From assembly GCA_023404495.1 (NCBI GenBank), contig JAEYBE010000018.1, positions 1 through 6,695 on the forward strand: a DNA stretch of 6,695 bases. Direction: 5' to 3'. The stretch's first letter is position 1. Each line of letters begins with the position of its first letter. Below the pieces are notes generated by a model, which was not told the DNA's origin, searched no databases, and worked only from the letters and a program-made list of their open reading frames with translations. The position numbers and the translations under genes were made by a program. Shown in pieces: positions 5,672-6,695 of the stretch. This DNA is from Actinomycetes bacterium. GTDB taxonomy: Bacteria; Actinomycetota; Thermoleophilia; Solirubrobacterales; JACPNS01.

Positions 5672-6695
5672 CTAGGTGAACTTGCAGTTACGGATCAGCG
5701 GGCGCTTGCGCTTGCCGATGAACTTGATCTTGTTCTGGTTCTCGAAGAAGATGAACGCCGACCGGCCGGCCTTGAGGTTGAACGCAGGACAGTGCAGCGG
5801 CGTCACCTTCACGACGCCGCTCGTCACCTTGAATGCGGTGCCGTTGGCGTAGTTGGAGACCCACCACGTCGTGCCACGCACGGTCGCCGATCCGCCGCGA
5901 CCCGTGGTGCGGAACTTGCCCTTGCCTTTGCCCCAGAGGCCGTTGCGCTTCTTGCCACGCTTCCTCGCGGCAACAGCATCGCGGAACGGATCGCCGCTGC
6001 GATAGACCGCGGTCGAAGCACCGGCAATGTCGTCGCGCAGCTTGAGCGTCGCGATCGGATTGTTGCCACTGCCCTGGAGCACCTGGAAGACGCCGCCCCA
6101 GAACTGACCGGTGTAGAGCGAGCCGTCGGCGTTGGCCAGCGTCAGCTCGGCCTTGCCGACGCGCGCGTCGATGATCGTGCCGATCGGGATCAGCGTCGCT
6201 TCTTCGAGCGGGATCCACTCGTTCGTACCCGGGAGCTTGATCAGCACGCCGGGCGAGAGCGGCACAAGATTGACGCTCTTGCGGACAACCGGGCCCTCTC
6301 CGACCGTGATCTGCGCGGTGTACGGCGCGCTAGCCCCAGTTAGAGAGTGCGCGCGGTAGGTGAACGTGTCGTTACCGGTGAATCCAGTGGCCGGGTCGTA
6401 GGTCAGCGTTCCCGTCGTGGCGTTGAAATTGCTGATCGTCCCGTGTGACGGCTGGCCCACCAGCTCGTAGGTGACCTGCGGGGAGGCCGATGTGTCCGTG
6501 CACGAGAGGGAAACCTCCGCAGCCGTCTGGAAGATCACGGCGGCGTTGGCCTGCGTGCATGTTGGCGCAGCGTCGTATCCGAAACGATCGACGATGTCCG
6601 AGGTGTAGTTCTCACCGCCGAGGTCGTAGGTGAAGCTGTCGAGCAGCACGCGCTCGACTGGCTGGACCGAAAGGCTGCCGACGCCGGCCCACGAG
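5672..6695 (-). CDS. Secreted Ig-like/FecR-like domain protein, C-terminal part
   Basis: The frame is open to the right edge, so this is the C-terminal ~340 residues of a larger protein; the start and any signal peptide are off-window. An Ig/cadherin-like repeat (bases about 6302-6550) shows YELVGQPSHGTIS, GTLTYDPATGFTGNDTFTYRA and a closing ITV, the pattern of bacterial tandem Ig-like repeats. A second beta-rich region (about 5690-6270) contains GVLIKLPGTNEWIPL, IPIGTIIDARVGKAELTLANADGS and GQFWGGVFQVLQ, similar to FecR-like sensor domains. It then has a basic stretch (5915-5965, rich in Lys/Arg/Gly) and FRTTGRGGSATVRGTTWWV. The LWGxGKGxFRTxGR...SATVRGTxW signature recalls Thermoleophilia secreted proteins. 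Four Cys could form disulfides. The C-terminal tail is basic (KRKRPLIRNCKFT), with no LPxTG or membrane anchor. It probably acts outside the membrane, possibly as a partner of the adjacent CHASE2 cyclase. Its molecular function is unknown. Confidence 0.8.
   Translation of the reverse strand, partial: SWAGVGSLSVQPVERVLLDSFTYDLGGENYTSDIVDRFGYDAAPTCTQANAAVIFQTAAEVSLSCTDTSASPQVTYELVGQPSHGTISNFNATTGTLTYDPATGFTGNDTFTYRAHSLTGASAPYTAQITVGEGPVVRKSVNLVPLSPGVLIKLPGTNEWIPLEEATLIPIGTIIDARVGKAELTLANADGSLYTGQFWGGVFQVLQGSGNNPIATLKLRDDIAGASTAVYRSGDPFRDAVAARKRGKKRNGLWGKGKGKFRTTGRGGSATVRGTTWWVSNYANGTAFKVTSGVVKVTPLHCPAFNLKAGRSAFIFFENQNKIKFIGKRKRPLIRNCKFT

Noticed and set aside
6647..6649. GTG at 6647-6649 (minus strand) as the start of the FecR-like protein
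   Set aside because: The frame stays open to the window edge, and no signal peptide follows this GTG, although the domain content implies export. The start is off-window.
1..6695. Search by eye for tRNA/rRNA genes, CRISPR repeats, insertion-sequence ends, phage genes or toxin-antitoxin pairs
   Set aside because: None was seen. Coding sequence with consistent composition fills the window, and the gaps are 64 bases or less.

Overview
The window comes from a high-GC bacterium. It most resembles an actinobacterial chromosome of the class Thermoleophilia (Solirubrobacter/Conexibacter-like). The main pointer is the last gene: it carries a C-terminal module (LWGxGKGxFRTxGR...SATVRGTxW) that I recall as common in secreted proteins of that class. 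The coding density, GC-rich third positions and frequent GTG starts fit this. The taxonomy is inference, since no rRNA or tRNA is present. Coding is almost continuous, with no gene-free stretch above 100 bases and no mobile element, CRISPR array or RNA gene visible.

Layout. Bases 2-475 (+) are the 3' end of an endonuclease/exonuclease/phosphatase (EEP) superfamily gene. It converges on a minus-strand operon that reads right to left: tmk (thymidylate kinase, 2195-2815), holB-like DNA polymerase III delta' (1044-2198, overlapping tmk by ATGA) and a DUF1697 protein (491-1039, starting four bases after the holB stop). The divergent neighbour of tmk is galE (UDP-glucose 4-epimerase, 2880-3890, +), separated by only 64 bases. 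galE then runs tail-to-tail into a second minus-strand operon, their stop codons overlapping in the four bases CTAA. In transcription order that operon is a secreted Ig-like/FecR-like protein (5672 to beyond the window's right edge) and, three bases later, a CHASE2-domain class III nucleotide cyclase (3887-5668).

How the genes work together. tmk and holB join dTTP supply to clamp loading in replication. The FecR-like/CHASE2-cyclase pair looks like an envelope signalling unit: an exported beta-rich protein, a membrane sensor with a large extracytoplasmic domain, and a cytoplasmic cyclase domain. That model is inferred from architecture and adjacency.

The most notable points are these. The cyclase has Ser where the purine-contacting Lys is expected. 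The delta' subunit has no zinc-module cysteines. The thymidylate kinase has a eukaryote-like P-loop Arg. The 64-base divergent intergenic region places a TANNNT hexamer exactly seven bases before each start codon. Both convergent junctions carry a small GC-rich hairpin over the stop codons. I did not find a wholly new type of system; the FecR-like/CHASE2 pair is the best candidate for further attention.
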